DNA from: CAVSWN01 sp046728115
GTDB lineage: Bacteria > Acidobacteriota > Vicinamibacteria > Vicinamibacterales > CAVVIG01
Assembly (NCBI GenBank): GCA_046728115.1
Contig: JBKPDW010000024.1
Location: 1 to 39,615 of the forward strand
DNA length: 39,615 nt
Direction: 5' to 3'
Made by a program: the position numbers and the translations under genes
Shown: positions 1-9,519 of the stretch, in pieces
Numbering within the stretch: position 1 is the first letter of the stretch
Layout: each line of letters opens with the position of its first letter
The notes under the pieces: generated by a model
What the model saw: the letters and a program-made list of their open reading frames with translations, nothing else
What the model was told of the DNA's origin: nothing
Database searches by the model: none

Positions 1-13
1 GATATCCTTGTCG

Positions 14-47
14 GTCTCGTGGGCTCGGAGATGTGTATAAGAGACAG
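14..47 (+). other. Illumina Nextera read-2 transposase adapter (sequencing artefact)
   Basis: These 34 bases match the Nextera read-2 transposase adapter in full: a 15-base tail followed by the 19-bp Tn5 mosaic end at 29-47. They are library-preparation DNA left at a contig end, not genome sequence. The 13 bases before it are also suspect. Genuine sequence begins at about 48. Any promoter or gene start inferred across this point would be false. Confidence 0.97.
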
Positions 48-1774
48 GCTTCGGCGAGGCGAACATCGAGCACGCGAGCGCCTACGTGGTCGATGCTGCC
101 GGCACGCGCGTTGAGGGCGTCGATCTCCTGCGCGAATGGAACGGCCAGTTCTGCCGATCCCGGATCGTCTATCGCACGCATGGGGCTGTCCACGTGAAGG
201 AAGTGGTCCTGTTCGAACTTCCAGTGACGTTTCCGCCGGAGACGGCACTCTACGGCGAAGGCTTCCAGATGCTGACCCAGACCGGGGGCACGCTCGGTAA
301 ACCACTCGATTACAGTCAATACACCGATGCGAAGCACTACCGCATTCCGGAAGTGGATGGCACGCACGCGTTCTATGGACTCCTGACGCTCACGCCACCT
401 GCAGCTGACACGTCGGTCATCGCGTTCACGTCGTGCGCTCGGTTCAGCGGGAAGTTCGTCCTTCAGGGTTCATTGTTGAGCGCGGTGATCGATTGCGAGG
501 GATTGCCGCTCGGCGTGGGAGAGACCTGGTCGCTCGAGGAGCTGATGGTGGCATCCGGGTCCAACCGCGCGACGCTGTTGGCGGCCGTCGGCGACCGTCT
601 GGCCACTTACCACCCGCGTTTACCAGCGCGGCAACCAGCAACGCCGCCGACGGGGTGGTGCTCGTGGTACTGCTTTGGCCCGGGCGTTACCGCGGAGCAG
701 GTGCTCGACAATCTCGACGCGATTGCGCAGAAGTTTCCTGGCCTGACGTACGTGCAAATCGACGACGGCTATCAGAGCGCGATGGGCGATTGGCTGGTCA
801 CGGGCACCGCCTTCGGCGGCAATGTACGCGTCGTTCTCGATCAGATTCGGCGGCGCGGTTTCGAGCCGGCGATCTGGGTCGCGCCGTTCGTGGCAGAAGA
901 GCAGTCGATGGTCTTCGAGCAGCACCCGGATTGGTTCATCAAGGATGCACAGGGAACGCCCTTGCGATCCGATCGCGTCACGTTCGGCGGCTGGCGGCGC
1001 GGTCCCTGGTATGCGCTCGACGGGACGCACCCGGACGTGCAACGTCATTTCGAACAGCTGTTTCGGACCATGCGGCGCGAATGGGGTTGCACCTATTTCA
1101 AGCTCGATGCAAATTTCTGGGGGGCGATGCACGGGGGACGATTTCACGATCCGCGCGCCACGCGGATCGAAGCCTATCGCCGCGGCATGCAGGCGATAGC
1201 GCGCGGCGCCGGCGACGCCTTTCTCCTTGGCTGCAACCATCCGCTCTGGCCATCGGCAGGACTGGTGCACGGGTCGCGCAGCTCGAATGACATCAAGCGC
1301 ATCTGGGACCGGGTGATGACGACGGCGCGACAGAATCTGAGCCGGAACTGGCAGAACGGCCGCTTGTGGTGGAACGATCCTGACGCGGTTGTCCTCGCCG
1401 GTGACTTGACGGACACGGAATGCATGTTTCATGCGACGGCGATCTACGCGAGCGGCGGCATGGTGCTGTCGGGCGATGATCTCACGAACATTCCCCGGGC
1501 ACGGGCGGCAATGCTCGAGAAGCTCCTGCCGCCGACCGGGATCGCCGCCGAATTCGAGGATCAGCAGTTGCACGTCGGGATCGTGCGACTTGCATCGGGT
1601 CGTAGGTTCTGTCTGTTCAATTGGGGCGACACGCCGCAGACGCGAACCGTCCGCGTGGGTAATGGAGCGACTGTGTTCGACTTCTGGACGGACGAGGCGC
1701 TCGCTCCTCGCGACGGGGCGCTTTCACTCGACATGCCGCCGCGATCGGCTCGGCTCCTGAAGGTGACGCCATGA
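48..1774 (+). CDS. GH36-type alpha-galactosidase (melibiase), 5'-truncated
   Basis: A retaining alpha-galactosidase-like hydrolase of glycoside hydrolase family 36, releasing terminal alpha-galactosyl residues. The frame is open back to the adapter (codons from 50), so the N-terminus is lost by truncation; the first in-frame start, GTG at 86, is not the real start. Numbering from that GTG, the (beta/alpha)8 barrel shows a TGWCSWYCFGP strand, the QIDDGYQ motif, a YFKLDAN motif whose Asp341 fits the nucleophile, and an RSSND motif whose Asp402 fits the acid/base. About 575 residues remain, whereas family members are commonly near 700, which fits loss of part of the N-terminal beta-sandwich. A C-terminal beta domain is intact. 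The stop overlaps the next gene by ATGA. No signal peptide can be judged because the start is missing. Exact substrate is unknown. Confidence 0.88.
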
Positions 1775-3138
1775 ATCCGACAGGTGCCGACGGAGCGCAA
1801 GGCTCGACCAGCGCCCCCCATCGAAACCGAGACGAGCTACCGCAAGGCACGCCGACGCGCCTGTGGGCGCGCAGGCCGCAGCCGAGCGGGAGGGAGGCAG
1901 ACAGGAAAAAGTCCGTCCAGGTCACCGCAACGGCATTCGCCGCGCTCTTCTCCGTCGTCGGCCTCGCGCTGTACGGTTTACCGCTCTACTACGACTTCAT
2001 GGTTCGCGAGTTCGGCTGGTCGCGCACGATGGTGACGTCGGGAAACGCGATCAGCAAGCTGATCGTCGGTCCGTTGTTCGGGTTCGGCGCCGGCTGGATC
2101 GTGGATCGATTCGGCCCGCGGCGGCTGATGATGGCCGGCATCCTGATGGCCGGCGGCGCGCTCGTCGGACTCGGCGGCATTTCGGCGGCGTGGGCGTTCT
2201 ACTTTTTCTATTTCTTCAACGCGCTGGGCTATGTCTGCGGCGGACCGCTGCCGTGTCAGGTGCTGCTGTCACGATGGTTCGACACCACACGCGGTCGCGC
2301 GATGGGCATCGCCTATCTTGGAATCGGCATCGGCGGCGCACTCGTGCCGCTGCTGGCCGCCTGGCTCACGGCGCATCTCGGCTGGCGCGGATCGCTGCAG
2401 AGTGTCGGCGTGCTCATCGTGCTGATCGCGTTGCCGCTCGCGTACTTCGTGCCGGAGGGTTCCGCTCGCCCGAAGGGCTCGCGCGACGAGCAACCCGATC
2501 GCGGAGCTGAAACCGCTGCGCTCCGGCACATCCTGTCAACGCCAGCTTTTTACCTGCTCGCCGTCGGCAGCATGTGCTCCATCGCCGCCGTCGGCGGCAC
2601 GAACCAGCACCTGAAACTGTTCCTGAGCCTCGATCGCGGCTACGCCCAGGCCGACTCGGCGGGTATCATCTCGCTCGTGCTGGCGATCAGCATCGCCGGA
2701 CGGGTGCTGATGGGATGGCTCGCGGACCGGATGGCGCGGAAGCACGTGATGCTTCTGATTTACGTGCTGGTGGCCGCCGCGATCCCGCTGCTGCTCGTTC
2801 GGCCGTCCGGACTGACGTTGTACGTGTTCGCCGCCGTCTTTGGATTAGGTCTCGGAGGCGAATACCTGATCATCCCATTGATGGCGGCCGAACTGTTCGG
2901 CGTTGCCGTGCTGGGCCGTGTCATGGGCATCGTTTTGACGGCGGACGGCGTCGCCGAGGCGACGGCGCCGATGCTGGTCGGCTACCTTCGCGATCGGACC
3001 GGCACCTACGATGTCGGGTTCATGATGCTGGTGGCGGCCGCGCTTGTCGGCGCAGCCGCGGTCGGCCTTCTTCCACGTGGCGGTACGAGCGCCGCTCGCA
3101 CATCGACCCGCTCGACGCTCGCCCCCACGGCTCTCTGA
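1771..3138 (+). CDS. MFS transporter (oxalate/formate antiporter or monocarboxylate-like subfamily)
   Basis: A 455-aa major facilitator superfamily permease, expected in the inner membrane with 12 helices in two halves separated by a charged loop around residue 240. The loop after helix 2 carries the MFS signature as DRFGPRR. The order of motifs resembles the OFA/monocarboxylate permease branch. The N-terminal 48 residues are polar, Pro/Arg-rich and without a helix, unusual for the family; the start is still favoured because its ATG overlaps the upstream stop (ATGA). It sits between a GH36 hydrolase and mannonate dehydratase, so import of a sugar acid or sugar is likely, but the substrate cannot be read from sequence. 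Confidence 0.82.
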   Translation: MNPTGADGAQGSTSAPHRNRDELPQGTPTRLWARRPQPSGREADRKKSVQVTATAFAALFSVVGLALYGLPLYYDFMVREFGWSRTMVTSGNAISKLIVGPLFGFGAGWIVDRFGPRRLMMAGILMAGGALVGLGGISAAWAFYFFYFFNALGYVCGGPLPCQVLLSRWFDTTRGRAMGIAYLGIGIGGALVPLLAAWLTAHLGWRGSLQSVGVLIVLIALPLAYFVPEGSARPKGSRDEQPDRGAETAALRHILSTPAFYLLAVGSMCSIAAVGGTNQHLKLFLSLDRGYAQADSAGIISLVLAISIAGRVLMGWLADRMARKHVMLLIYVLVAAAIPLLLVRPSGLTLYVFAAVFGLGLGGEYLIIPLMAAELFGVAVLGRVMGIVLTADGVAEATAPMLVGYLRDRTGTYDVGFMMLVAAALVGAAAVGLLPRGGTSAARTSTRSTLAPTAL

Positions 3139-3139
3139 C

Positions 3140-4348
3140 ATGCGCATCGTCGACGCGAAAGTCATCGTGTGTTGCCCGGGACGGAATTTCGTCACGCTGA
3201 AGCTGATCACCGAAGACGGTGTGTATGGTCTCGGCGACGCGACCCTGAATGGACGGGAACTGGCCGTTGCAAGTTATTTGCGCGATCACGTGGTCCCGCT
3301 GCTCATAGGCCGCGACGCGAGGCGGATCGAGGACATCTGGCAATACCTCTACAAGGGCGCGTACTGGAGGCGCGGTCCGGTGACCATGACGGCCATCGCC
3401 GCGGTCGATACCGCCTTGTGGGACATTCTCGGGAAGACGCTGGACACGCCGGTCTATCAGCTCCTGGGCGGTACGTCGCGCGAGTCGGTGATGGTGTACG
3501 GCCACGCGAACGGCGCGACCGAAGACGAAACGGTGCAGGCGGTGCAGCACTACATCGGTCTCGGCTACCGGGCCGTTCGCGCGCAATGTGCCATTCCCGG
3601 CGTGGTGCATGCCTACGGCGTCGGTCGCGGCACGATGTACTACGAACCGGCGCAGAAAGGCATGCCGCTCGAAAGCGTCTGGAGCACGGAGCGATATCTC
3701 GACTTCGTGCCGCCGCTCTTCGAGCGGCTGCGGCGCGAGGTCGGATTCGATGTGCACCTGCTGCACGACGTTCATCATCGCCTCACGCCAATCGAAGCGG
3801 CGCGGCTCGGCAAGAGCCTCGAACCGTACCGCCTGTTCTGGCTCGAAGATCCGGTGCCGGCTGAAAACCAGGCGGCCTTCCGCACGATCCGTCAGCACAC
3901 GACGACGCCGATTGCCGTCGGCGAAGTATTCAATGTCGTCTACGATTGCACGCAGCTCATCGAGGAAGAGCTGATCGACTACATCCGGATGACCGTCGTC
4001 CACGGAGGAGGCATCAGCCACCTGCGCAAAGTTGCGGCATTGGCGGAGATCCACCACGTGCGAACCGGTTCGCACGGCGCCACCGATTTGAGTCCCGTGG
4101 CGATGGCGGCGGCGCTGCATTTCGATCTGAGCGTGCATAATTTCGGGGTGCAGGAATACATGCGGCACACGGAGGAAACCGACGCCGTGTTCCCGCATGC
4201 GTACACCTTCGACGCCGGCGCGATGCACCCGGGCGAATCTGCGGGTCTGGGCGTCGACATCGACGAAGCGCGGGCGGCCGCGTATCCGTACGATCCGGCG
4301 TACCTGCCCGTGAACCGCAAGCTGGATGGGACGGTGCACTCGTGGTGA
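3140..4348 (+). CDS. manD: D-mannonate dehydratase, enolase superfamily (ManD type)
   Basis: Converts D-mannonate to 2-keto-3-deoxy-D-gluconate in hexuronate catabolism, in the cytoplasm. The protein is 402 residues, the normal ManD length. The ATG one base after the upstream stop begins MRIVDAK, the usual ManD N-terminus; an upstream in-frame extension exists but would overlap the MFS gene. Metal ligands fall at Asp210, Glu236 and Glu262, and catalytic residues at Arg147, Tyr159 and His212. These are exactly the numbers I recall for the characterised Novosphingobium ManD, which makes the assignment strong. It is not the unrelated UxuA-type enzyme. It overlaps the next gene's GTG start. Some ManD-family proteins have low activity or prefer D-gluconate, so preference for mannonate is probable rather than proven. 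Confidence 0.95.
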   Translation: MRIVDAKVIVCCPGRNFVTLKLITEDGVYGLGDATLNGRELAVASYLRDHVVPLLIGRDARRIEDIWQYLYKGAYWRRGPVTMTAIAAVDTALWDILGKTLDTPVYQLLGGTSRESVMVYGHANGATEDETVQAVQHYIGLGYRAVRAQCAIPGVVHAYGVGRGTMYYEPAQKGMPLESVWSTERYLDFVPPLFERLRREVGFDVHLLHDVHHRLTPIEAARLGKSLEPYRLFWLEDPVPAENQAAFRTIRQHTTTPIAVGEVFNVVYDCTQLIEEELIDYIRMTVVHGGGISHLRKVAALAEIHHVRTGSHGATDLSPVAMAAALHFDLSVHNFGVQEYMRHTEETDAVFPHAYTFDAGAMHPGESAGLGVDIDEARAAAYPYDPAYLPVNRKLDGTVHSW

Positions 4349-5298
4349 CACGGCGCGAGTTTCTCGCGGCGGTTCTTGTTGCGCGGCTGAAGCCTTCGCG
4401 CTACGGAGATCCGGATAGCGCGAAGGCCCTTCGACTCGCTGTCCCAGAACCCCTCGAAGGACGACTTCCGTCGCGGCAGGCTTCAGCCGAGCGATCGATG
4501 CATTTCGGCTACGCCGCGATCACCTGGGGCAGCGCCGTCACGCAGGCCATCGACGACATCGCCGCCGTCGGCTTCCGCGGTATTCAGCTTCGCGGCGAAG
4601 CTTTCGCGCAATACGGCGAGCGGCCGAAGGAGCTGCGCGACCTGCTCGATCGCCGCGGCCTGAAGTTCGTGGTCCTGTCGAGCGGCAACCTGTCGATCGA
4701 TCCGGCGCGCGAGCGCGACGAGCTCGCGACGCACACGCGGCACGCGCAGTTTGTTCGCGATGCCGGCGGGACGTACCTTCAAGTCATCGACGAGCGGCCG
4801 AAAGGCCGCGCGGTTGTTGCGGAGGATTATCGACGGCTTGGACGTCTGCTGGGCGAGTTGGGCAGGCGCACGCAGGATCTCGGAATTCCGCTCGTCTACC
4901 ACCACCACATGAACAGTACCGGTGAAAAACCGCACGAGGTGCAGGCGGTGCTCGACGCGGCCGATCCGAAACACGTGCGCCTCCTTTTCGACGTCGCTCA
5001 CTACCAGCAGGGCGGCGGCGATCCCGTGACCGCGCTTCGCGCCTATCGCGACTGGATCGAAGTGATTCACTTGAAGGACGTGAGGGCGGGCAGGACCGGT
5101 GAGGCAGGCAGCTACGAGTTTGTCGAACTAGGCCGGGGCCGCGTCGATATGCCCGGCGTGTTCGCGGCGCTGCGCGACATCGCGTTCGACAAGTGGGCCA
5201 TCGTGGAACTCGATCGCGTTTCCGATCCCGGACGCACGCCCAGGCAATCGGCCGAAGCCAACAGGAAGTACCTCACGGATCACGGGTTCAGCCTGTGA
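4342..5298 (+). CDS. Sugar isomerase/epimerase TIM barrel (IolE/AP-endonuclease-2 family), with repeat insertion
   Basis: A xylose-isomerase-like TIM barrel related to inosose dehydratases and sugar-phosphate epimerases. Signatures include MHFGYAAITWG at the barrel start, a YHHHMNS strand (metal/substrate His), LLFDVAHYQQGG, and an IHLKDV motif. The GTG at 4342 or 4345 overlaps the manD stop and gives a Tat-like start, TRREFLAAVLVA. Residues 15-49 are encoded by a 106-bp palindromic repeat (separate entry) lying between the signal and the barrel, so the signal may no longer work. The alternative start is ATG 4498, which begins directly at the barrel and would make a cytoplasmic enzyme of 266 residues. 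The substrate is unknown; the context suggests a sugar acid or keto sugar. Confidence 0.8.
   Translation: MVTRREFLAAVLVARLKPSRYGDPDSAKALRLAVPEPLEGRLPSRQASAERSMHFGYAAITWGSAVTQAIDDIAAVGFRGIQLRGEAFAQYGERPKELRDLLDRRGLKFVVLSSGNLSIDPARERDELATHTRHAQFVRDAGGTYLQVIDERPKGRAVVAEDYRRLGRLLGELGRRTQDLGIPLVYHHHMNSTGEKPHEVQAVLDAADPKHVRLLFDVAHYQQGGGDPVTALRAYRDWIEVIHLKDVRAGRTGEAGSYEFVELGRGRVDMPGVFAALRDIAFDKWAIVELDRVSDPGRTPRQSAEANRKYLTDHGFSL
4384..4489. repeat. Nested palindromic element (REP/MITE-like) inserted in a coding sequence
   Basis: The ends form a perfect 12-bp inverted repeat (4384-4395 with 4478-4489). Inside lie three further perfect stems: 10 bp at 4393-4402/4417-4426, 7 bp at 4428-4434/4454-4460, and 4 bp with a TTCC loop at 4462-4465/4470-4473. 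Folded, it is a cloverleaf-like structure. It is translated in frame as a basic, Pro-rich, low-complexity stretch in the TIM-barrel protein. No target-site duplication is evident, and no second copy was seen in the window. Calling it a dispersed mobile repeat is inference from this structure. Confidence 0.68.
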
Positions 5299-5714
5299 CC
5301 GCTCGCGTGCTTTACGCTCGCGAACAGACGCTGGATGTCGCGGAGTTCCGGCGCGTGCTGGTCGACTCCGGTCTTGGAGCCATTCGTCCCGTGGACGATG
5401 CCTCACGACTGACCGAGATGCTGTCGGAGGCTGACTTGATCGTAACGGCCCGCTGGAAGGAGCGTGATCGTTCTTTGATTGGCGTCGCACGCTGTCTGAC
5501 CGACTTCGCGTGGTGCTGCTATCTCTCGGAGCTGGCCGTCTCTGCGGAGGCACACGGGCTTGGCATCGGACAAGGGTTGTTGAACGAGGTCCGCCGACAC
5601 GTCGGGCCTCGCGTCAGCGTGATTCTGATTTCCGTCCCCGAGGCCGTGGGATTCTACGAGCGAGCGGGCATGACTCGCTTGTCCGATGCGTTCTGGTTCC
5701 GGCGCGAGTCCTGA
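5295..5714 (+). CDS. GNAT-family N-acetyltransferase
   Basis: A 139-residue GCN5-related acetyltransferase that would transfer acetyl from acetyl-CoA to an amine on an unknown acceptor. The acetyl-CoA-binding loop is visible as AHGLGIGQGLL, followed by the typical beta-bulge strand and the C-terminal SVPEAVGFYERAGM motif. The start is taken as GTG 5295 because it overlaps the preceding stop as GTGA, the style of this operon, and yields a normal compact GNAT. It closes the rightward operon, seven bases before the end of the convergent MFS gene. Its place after sugar genes gives no direct clue to substrate. Confidence 0.82.
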   Translation: MTARVLYAREQTLDVAEFRRVLVDSGLGAIRPVDDASRLTEMLSEADLIVTARWKERDRSLIGVARCLTDFAWCCYLSELAVSAEAHGLGIGQGLLNEVRRHVGPRVSVILISVPEAVGFYERAGMTRLSDAFWFRRES

Positions 5715-5720
5715 CGAGCG

Positions 5721-7079
<1,359 letters not shown>

Positions 7080-7083
7080 TGCC

Positions 7084-7108
7084 GAACCTCCGTCCCGCCC
7101 CGAGGTTC
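7084..7108 (-). promoter_or_regulatory. Hairpin sequestering the Shine-Dalgarno of the MFS gene
   Basis: On the leftward transcript, GAACCUC (7108-7102) pairs perfectly with GAGGUUC (7090-7084) around an 11-base loop, with two more U-G pairs possible outside. The 3' arm contains four of the five bases of the GGAGG site (7091-7087) that lies 7 nt before the ATG at 7079. The 5' arm overlaps the UGA stop (7109-7107) of the upstream dehydratase gene. A ribosome finishing that gene would melt the hairpin, so this may enforce translational coupling. The role is inferred; the structure is seen. Confidence 0.5.
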
Positions 7109-8285
7109 AAATCGTCGGGTTCCGCCGATATATCGCAAACTCGCGGTGGCCGAGGCGCTCGGCTACCGTCGGACGCCCGGACGATACCTCCAGCACCTCG
7201 TCGAACAGACGCCGCGACGCATCCTCGAACGATTCCGCGTCCGTCAGGACGCCGCTGACGTTCACGTCGATATTGTCGGCCATTGTCTGCGCCGTGCGCG
7301 CATTGCCGGTCACCTTGATCACCGGTGCGATCGGATTGCCCGTAGGCGTGCCGAGCCCGGTCGTGAAGACGACGACCTGCGCGCCCCCGCCGACCATCCC
7401 GGTGACGGATTCGACGTCGAGACCCGGCGTGTCCATCACGGTGAGGCCGCGCTTCGTGATTGGCGCCGCGTAGGCCACTACGTCTTCGAGCCTGGTGCGT
7501 TCTCCCGCCTTGTGCGTGGCACCAAGCGATTTCTCTTCGATCGTCGTCAGTCCGCCGCGGATATTGCCGGGTGACGGTTGCGTTCCCCGGATGTCGAGCC
7601 CGAGCGCCATTGCCTCGGCTTCGACGCGACTGACCACGCGAAGCAGCTCAGCCCCGGCGGCGGGTGTCGACGCCCGCGCCGCGAGCAGGTGCTCGGCCCC
7701 CATGATCTCGGCGATTTCGCCGAGCACGACGGCTCCGCCGAGATCGACCAGTCTATCGGCGACGCGCCCGACTACTGGATTCGATGCAAGGCCCGATGTG
7801 TAGTCCGAGCCGCCGCACTTCACAGAGAGCACCAACGACGACGCTTGGCACGACGTGCGCTCGGCGCGGCCGATCGTGGCGGCCAGCTCTCGTGCGATCT
7901 CGATCCCCCGCGCGGTTGCGCGCACCGTTCCGCCTTCGCTCTGAATCGACACGACCTGGGCGGGCCGTCCCGACCGTCGCGCCGTATCCGCGAGGTGCTG
8001 TGCCACGACCTGCTCGCATCCGAGCGCGACGACGAGGACGGCGCCGACGTTGGGATGATGGGCGTACGCGGCGAGCGTCTCGTGTGTCACATTCCGATCC
8101 GGCCCGATCTGCCCGCACCCGGCCAGATGCGGCAGCGCCGTGCCGATCGGCGCGATCGATGCCGCAATCCGTTCCGCAACGACCGCTGAACAGATGACGG
8201 TCGGAATGACGAGCACGTGATTGCGGACGCCGACCGTGCCATCACCGCGCCGGTAGCCGAGGAACGCAGGGCCTGGCGTCATCAT
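7107..8285 (-). CDS. UxaA-family altronate dehydratase, large catalytic subunit
   Basis: A 392-aa D-galactarate/altronate dehydratase C-terminal domain protein, predicted to dehydrate D-altronate to 2-keto-3-deoxy-D-gluconate. Visible motifs: GVRNHVLVIPTV at the N-terminus, AGCGQIG and LGCEQV cysteine-containing loops, CGGSDYTSGLASNPVVG, and the C-terminal GLGTPTGNPIAPVIKVTGN. Classical UxaA carries an N-terminal SAF domain in the same chain; here that domain is a separate upstream gene, with which this one overlaps by ATGA (ATG 8285). The split layout resembles two-subunit relatives such as sulfolactate sulfo-lyase SuyA/SuyB, so galactarate or another sugar acid remains a possible substrate. 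Confidence 0.88.
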   Translation of the reverse strand: MMTPGPAFLGYRRGDGTVGVRNHVLVIPTVICSAVVAERIAASIAPIGTALPHLAGCGQIGPDRNVTHETLAAYAHHPNVGAVLVVALGCEQVVAQHLADTARRSGRPAQVVSIQSEGGTVRATARGIEIARELAATIGRAERTSCQASSLVLSVKCGGSDYTSGLASNPVVGRVADRLVDLGGAVVLGEIAEIMGAEHLLAARASTPAAGAELLRVVSRVEAEAMALGLDIRGTQPSPGNIRGGLTTIEEKSLGATHKAGERTRLEDVVAYAAPITKRGLTVMDTPGLDVESVTGMVGGGAQVVVFTTGLGTPTGNPIAPVIKVTGNARTAQTMADNIDVNVSGVLTDAESFEDASRRLFDEVLEVSSGRPTVAERLGHREFAIYRRNPTI

Positions 8286-8608
8286 TCCCTCGGTTCGGCG
8301 ATTCGCGGGTCTTCGTCGCGCGTAGGGGCCAGGCTTGCGAGATCGCCGCGGCCGCGGCTGCTGGCTACGTTGTGTGTGTGGACGTGCGCGCCGGCGGCAA
8401 TTTCCATTGATGCGGTTCCAATCGGGCTCCCGTATTTGACCACACGCGCCCCCGTCGGAATGGCGCGCAGCGCGATCTTGTGACCCCGGGGAATCGCGTC
8501 GATCGTGGTCACGCTCGAGCCGCCGGCACGGACAGTCTGACCCGCGTCGATCGGCTCGAGCGCGGTGGCGACGTTATCGTCGGCGCTGATCACGATCGCT
8601 TGCGTCAC
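8282..8608 (-). CDS. UxaA-family SAF-domain small subunit
   Basis: A 108-aa SAF-domain protein corresponding to the N-terminal domain of altronate/galactarate dehydratases. The signature is PRGHKIALRAIPTGARVVKYG followed by SPIGTA, with the conserved His-Lys pair and KYG. The start is taken as GTG 8608: it overlaps the SDR stop by GTGA, and the frame upstream of it has no SAF similarity. Its own stop overlaps the ATG of the large subunit. The SAF half is expected to form the active dehydratase together with the large subunit in the cytoplasm. About 20 residues of C-terminal tail, rich in Arg and acidic residues, lie beyond the domain. Confidence 0.86.
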   Translation of the reverse strand: MTQAIVISADDNVATALEPIDAGQTVRAGGSSVTTIDAIPRGHKIALRAIPTGARVVKYGSPIGTASMEIAAGAHVHTHNVASSRGRGDLASLAPTRDEDPRIAEPRE

Positions 8609-9378
8609 TGATTCACCCCGCTGGCGAGGAACCCGCCGTCCACGGCGATCAGTTGTCCCGTCACGAACGTGGCGGCGTCGGACGCAAGGTACACGGCCGC
8701 GCCGACGAGTTCCTCGACGCGGCCAAAGCGGCGCATTGGCGTCCGCAACAACAACTCCTGACCGCGCGCGCCCTTGAGGATCTCGCGGTTCAAGTCGGTC
8801 TCGAAGACGCCCGGTGCGATCGCGTTGACCGTGACGCCATGCGGCGCCCATTCGACCGCGAGCGCGCGGGTCATACCTGCGACAGCGGCTTTGCTGGCCG
8901 TGTACGCCGTCACCTCTTGCAGGCCCACGAACGAGGCGATTGAGGCGATTCCAATCAACCGCCCCGACCCGCGCGCGATCATCGACGGCGCAAACACCTG
9001 GTACGTCCGGAACATGCCCGTCGCGTTCGTATCGAGAATCCGGTTCCAGTCGGCTTCGGCCATGTCCACCGTTGCGACGCGCTTGGTGATGCCTGCTGCC
9101 GCGACAACGATGTCGACCTGGCCGAAGGCCTCGAGGCAGGCGGTGCGAAGCGCCTGCATCGACGACAGGCTGGTGACGTCCGCCGGATGCCGCAGCGTCC
9201 GTCGTCCGCGCTGCTCGATGGCCGCCGAGACGGCGCCGACGGCGTCCTTCCGCCGTCCGGTCGCCACGACGTCCGCGCCCGCGTCGGCGAGGCCAAGCGC
9301 AAGGGCGCGCCCGATGCCCGTGGTGCCGCCAACGACCACAGCCGTTCGGCCGGAGAGATCGAAAATCGAATCCGTCAT
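8605..9378 (-). CDS. SDR-family oxidoreductase (KduD-like)
   Basis: A 257-aa classical short-chain dehydrogenase. It has the Rossmann motif GGTTGIGRALA, the NAD-ring motif AAAGIT in place of the usual NNAG, the catalytic Ser in IASIAS and the active-site YTASK. The closest general pattern is 2-deoxy-D-gluconate 3-dehydrogenase/KduD and related sugar dehydrogenases. First gene of the leftward operon with UxaA subunits and a hexuronate permease, so it may reduce a tagaturonate/fructuronate-type keto acid or oxidise a sugar acid; the reaction is not decidable from sequence. It ends with a GTGA overlap to the SAF subunit. Confidence 0.85.
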   Translation of the reverse strand: MTDSIFDLSGRTAVVVGGTTGIGRALALGLADAGADVVATGRRKDAVGAVSAAIEQRGRRTLRHPADVTSLSSMQALRTACLEAFGQVDIVVAAAGITKRVATVDMAEADWNRILDTNATGMFRTYQVFAPSMIARGSGRLIGIASIASFVGLQEVTAYTASKAAVAGMTRALAVEWAPHGVTVNAIAPGVFETDLNREILKGARGQELLLRTPMRRFGRVEELVGAAVYLASDAATFVTGQLIAVDGGFLASGVNQ

Positions 9379-9385
9379 CGCGCTA

Positions 9386-9414
9386 TTGCCAAAGCCGACA
9401 GGCCATTGTAATCT
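9386..9414 (+). promoter_or_regulatory. Candidate sigma70-type promoter, rightward
   Basis: TTGCCA at 9386-9391 and TAATCT at 9409-9414 are separated by 17 bp, a good match in sequence and spacing to a housekeeping promoter. It would start transcription near 9421, leaving a leader of about 100 nt before the gene at 9519. Predicted from consensus only. Confidence 0.4.
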
Positions 9415-9439
9415 GCCGCCCGCGGCCGCACGGGACGTT

Positions 9440-9469
9440 ACTTTAGCGGTGTAGTTGGCGTAAATTCAA
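9440..9469 (-). promoter_or_regulatory. Candidate sigma70-type promoter, leftward
   Basis: Read leftward, TTGAAT (9469-9464) and TAAAGT (9445-9440) are 18 bp apart and would drive the SDR/altronate dehydratase/permease operon starting at 9378. The match to consensus is fair, and the site lies in the only gap between the two divergent arms. Confidence 0.33.
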
Positions 9470-9504
9470 GAAAAACACAGCGCCGTGCGAAGTGGCCGCC
9501 GATG

Positions 9505-9519
9505 TGGTCTGATAGACCA
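9505..9519. promoter_or_regulatory. 15-bp palindromic operator candidate (GntR/FadR-like)
   Basis: TGGTCT-GAT-AGACCA is a perfect 6-3-6 inverted repeat. The TGGTC/GACCA half-sites resemble FadR-subfamily GntR operators, such as those of hexuronate regulators and FadR. It lies in the divergent intergenic region of the uronate genes, and its last base is the A of the ATG at 9519. No regulator gene of this family is in the window. Operator function is inferred. Confidence 0.5.

Noticed and set aside
3020..4351. A 443-codon open frame on the minus strand opposite manD
   Set aside because: The plus strand encodes a mannonate dehydratase with every catalytic residue in place. The minus frame is low-complexity, rich in Arg/His/Val, and is a by-product of high-GC third positions.
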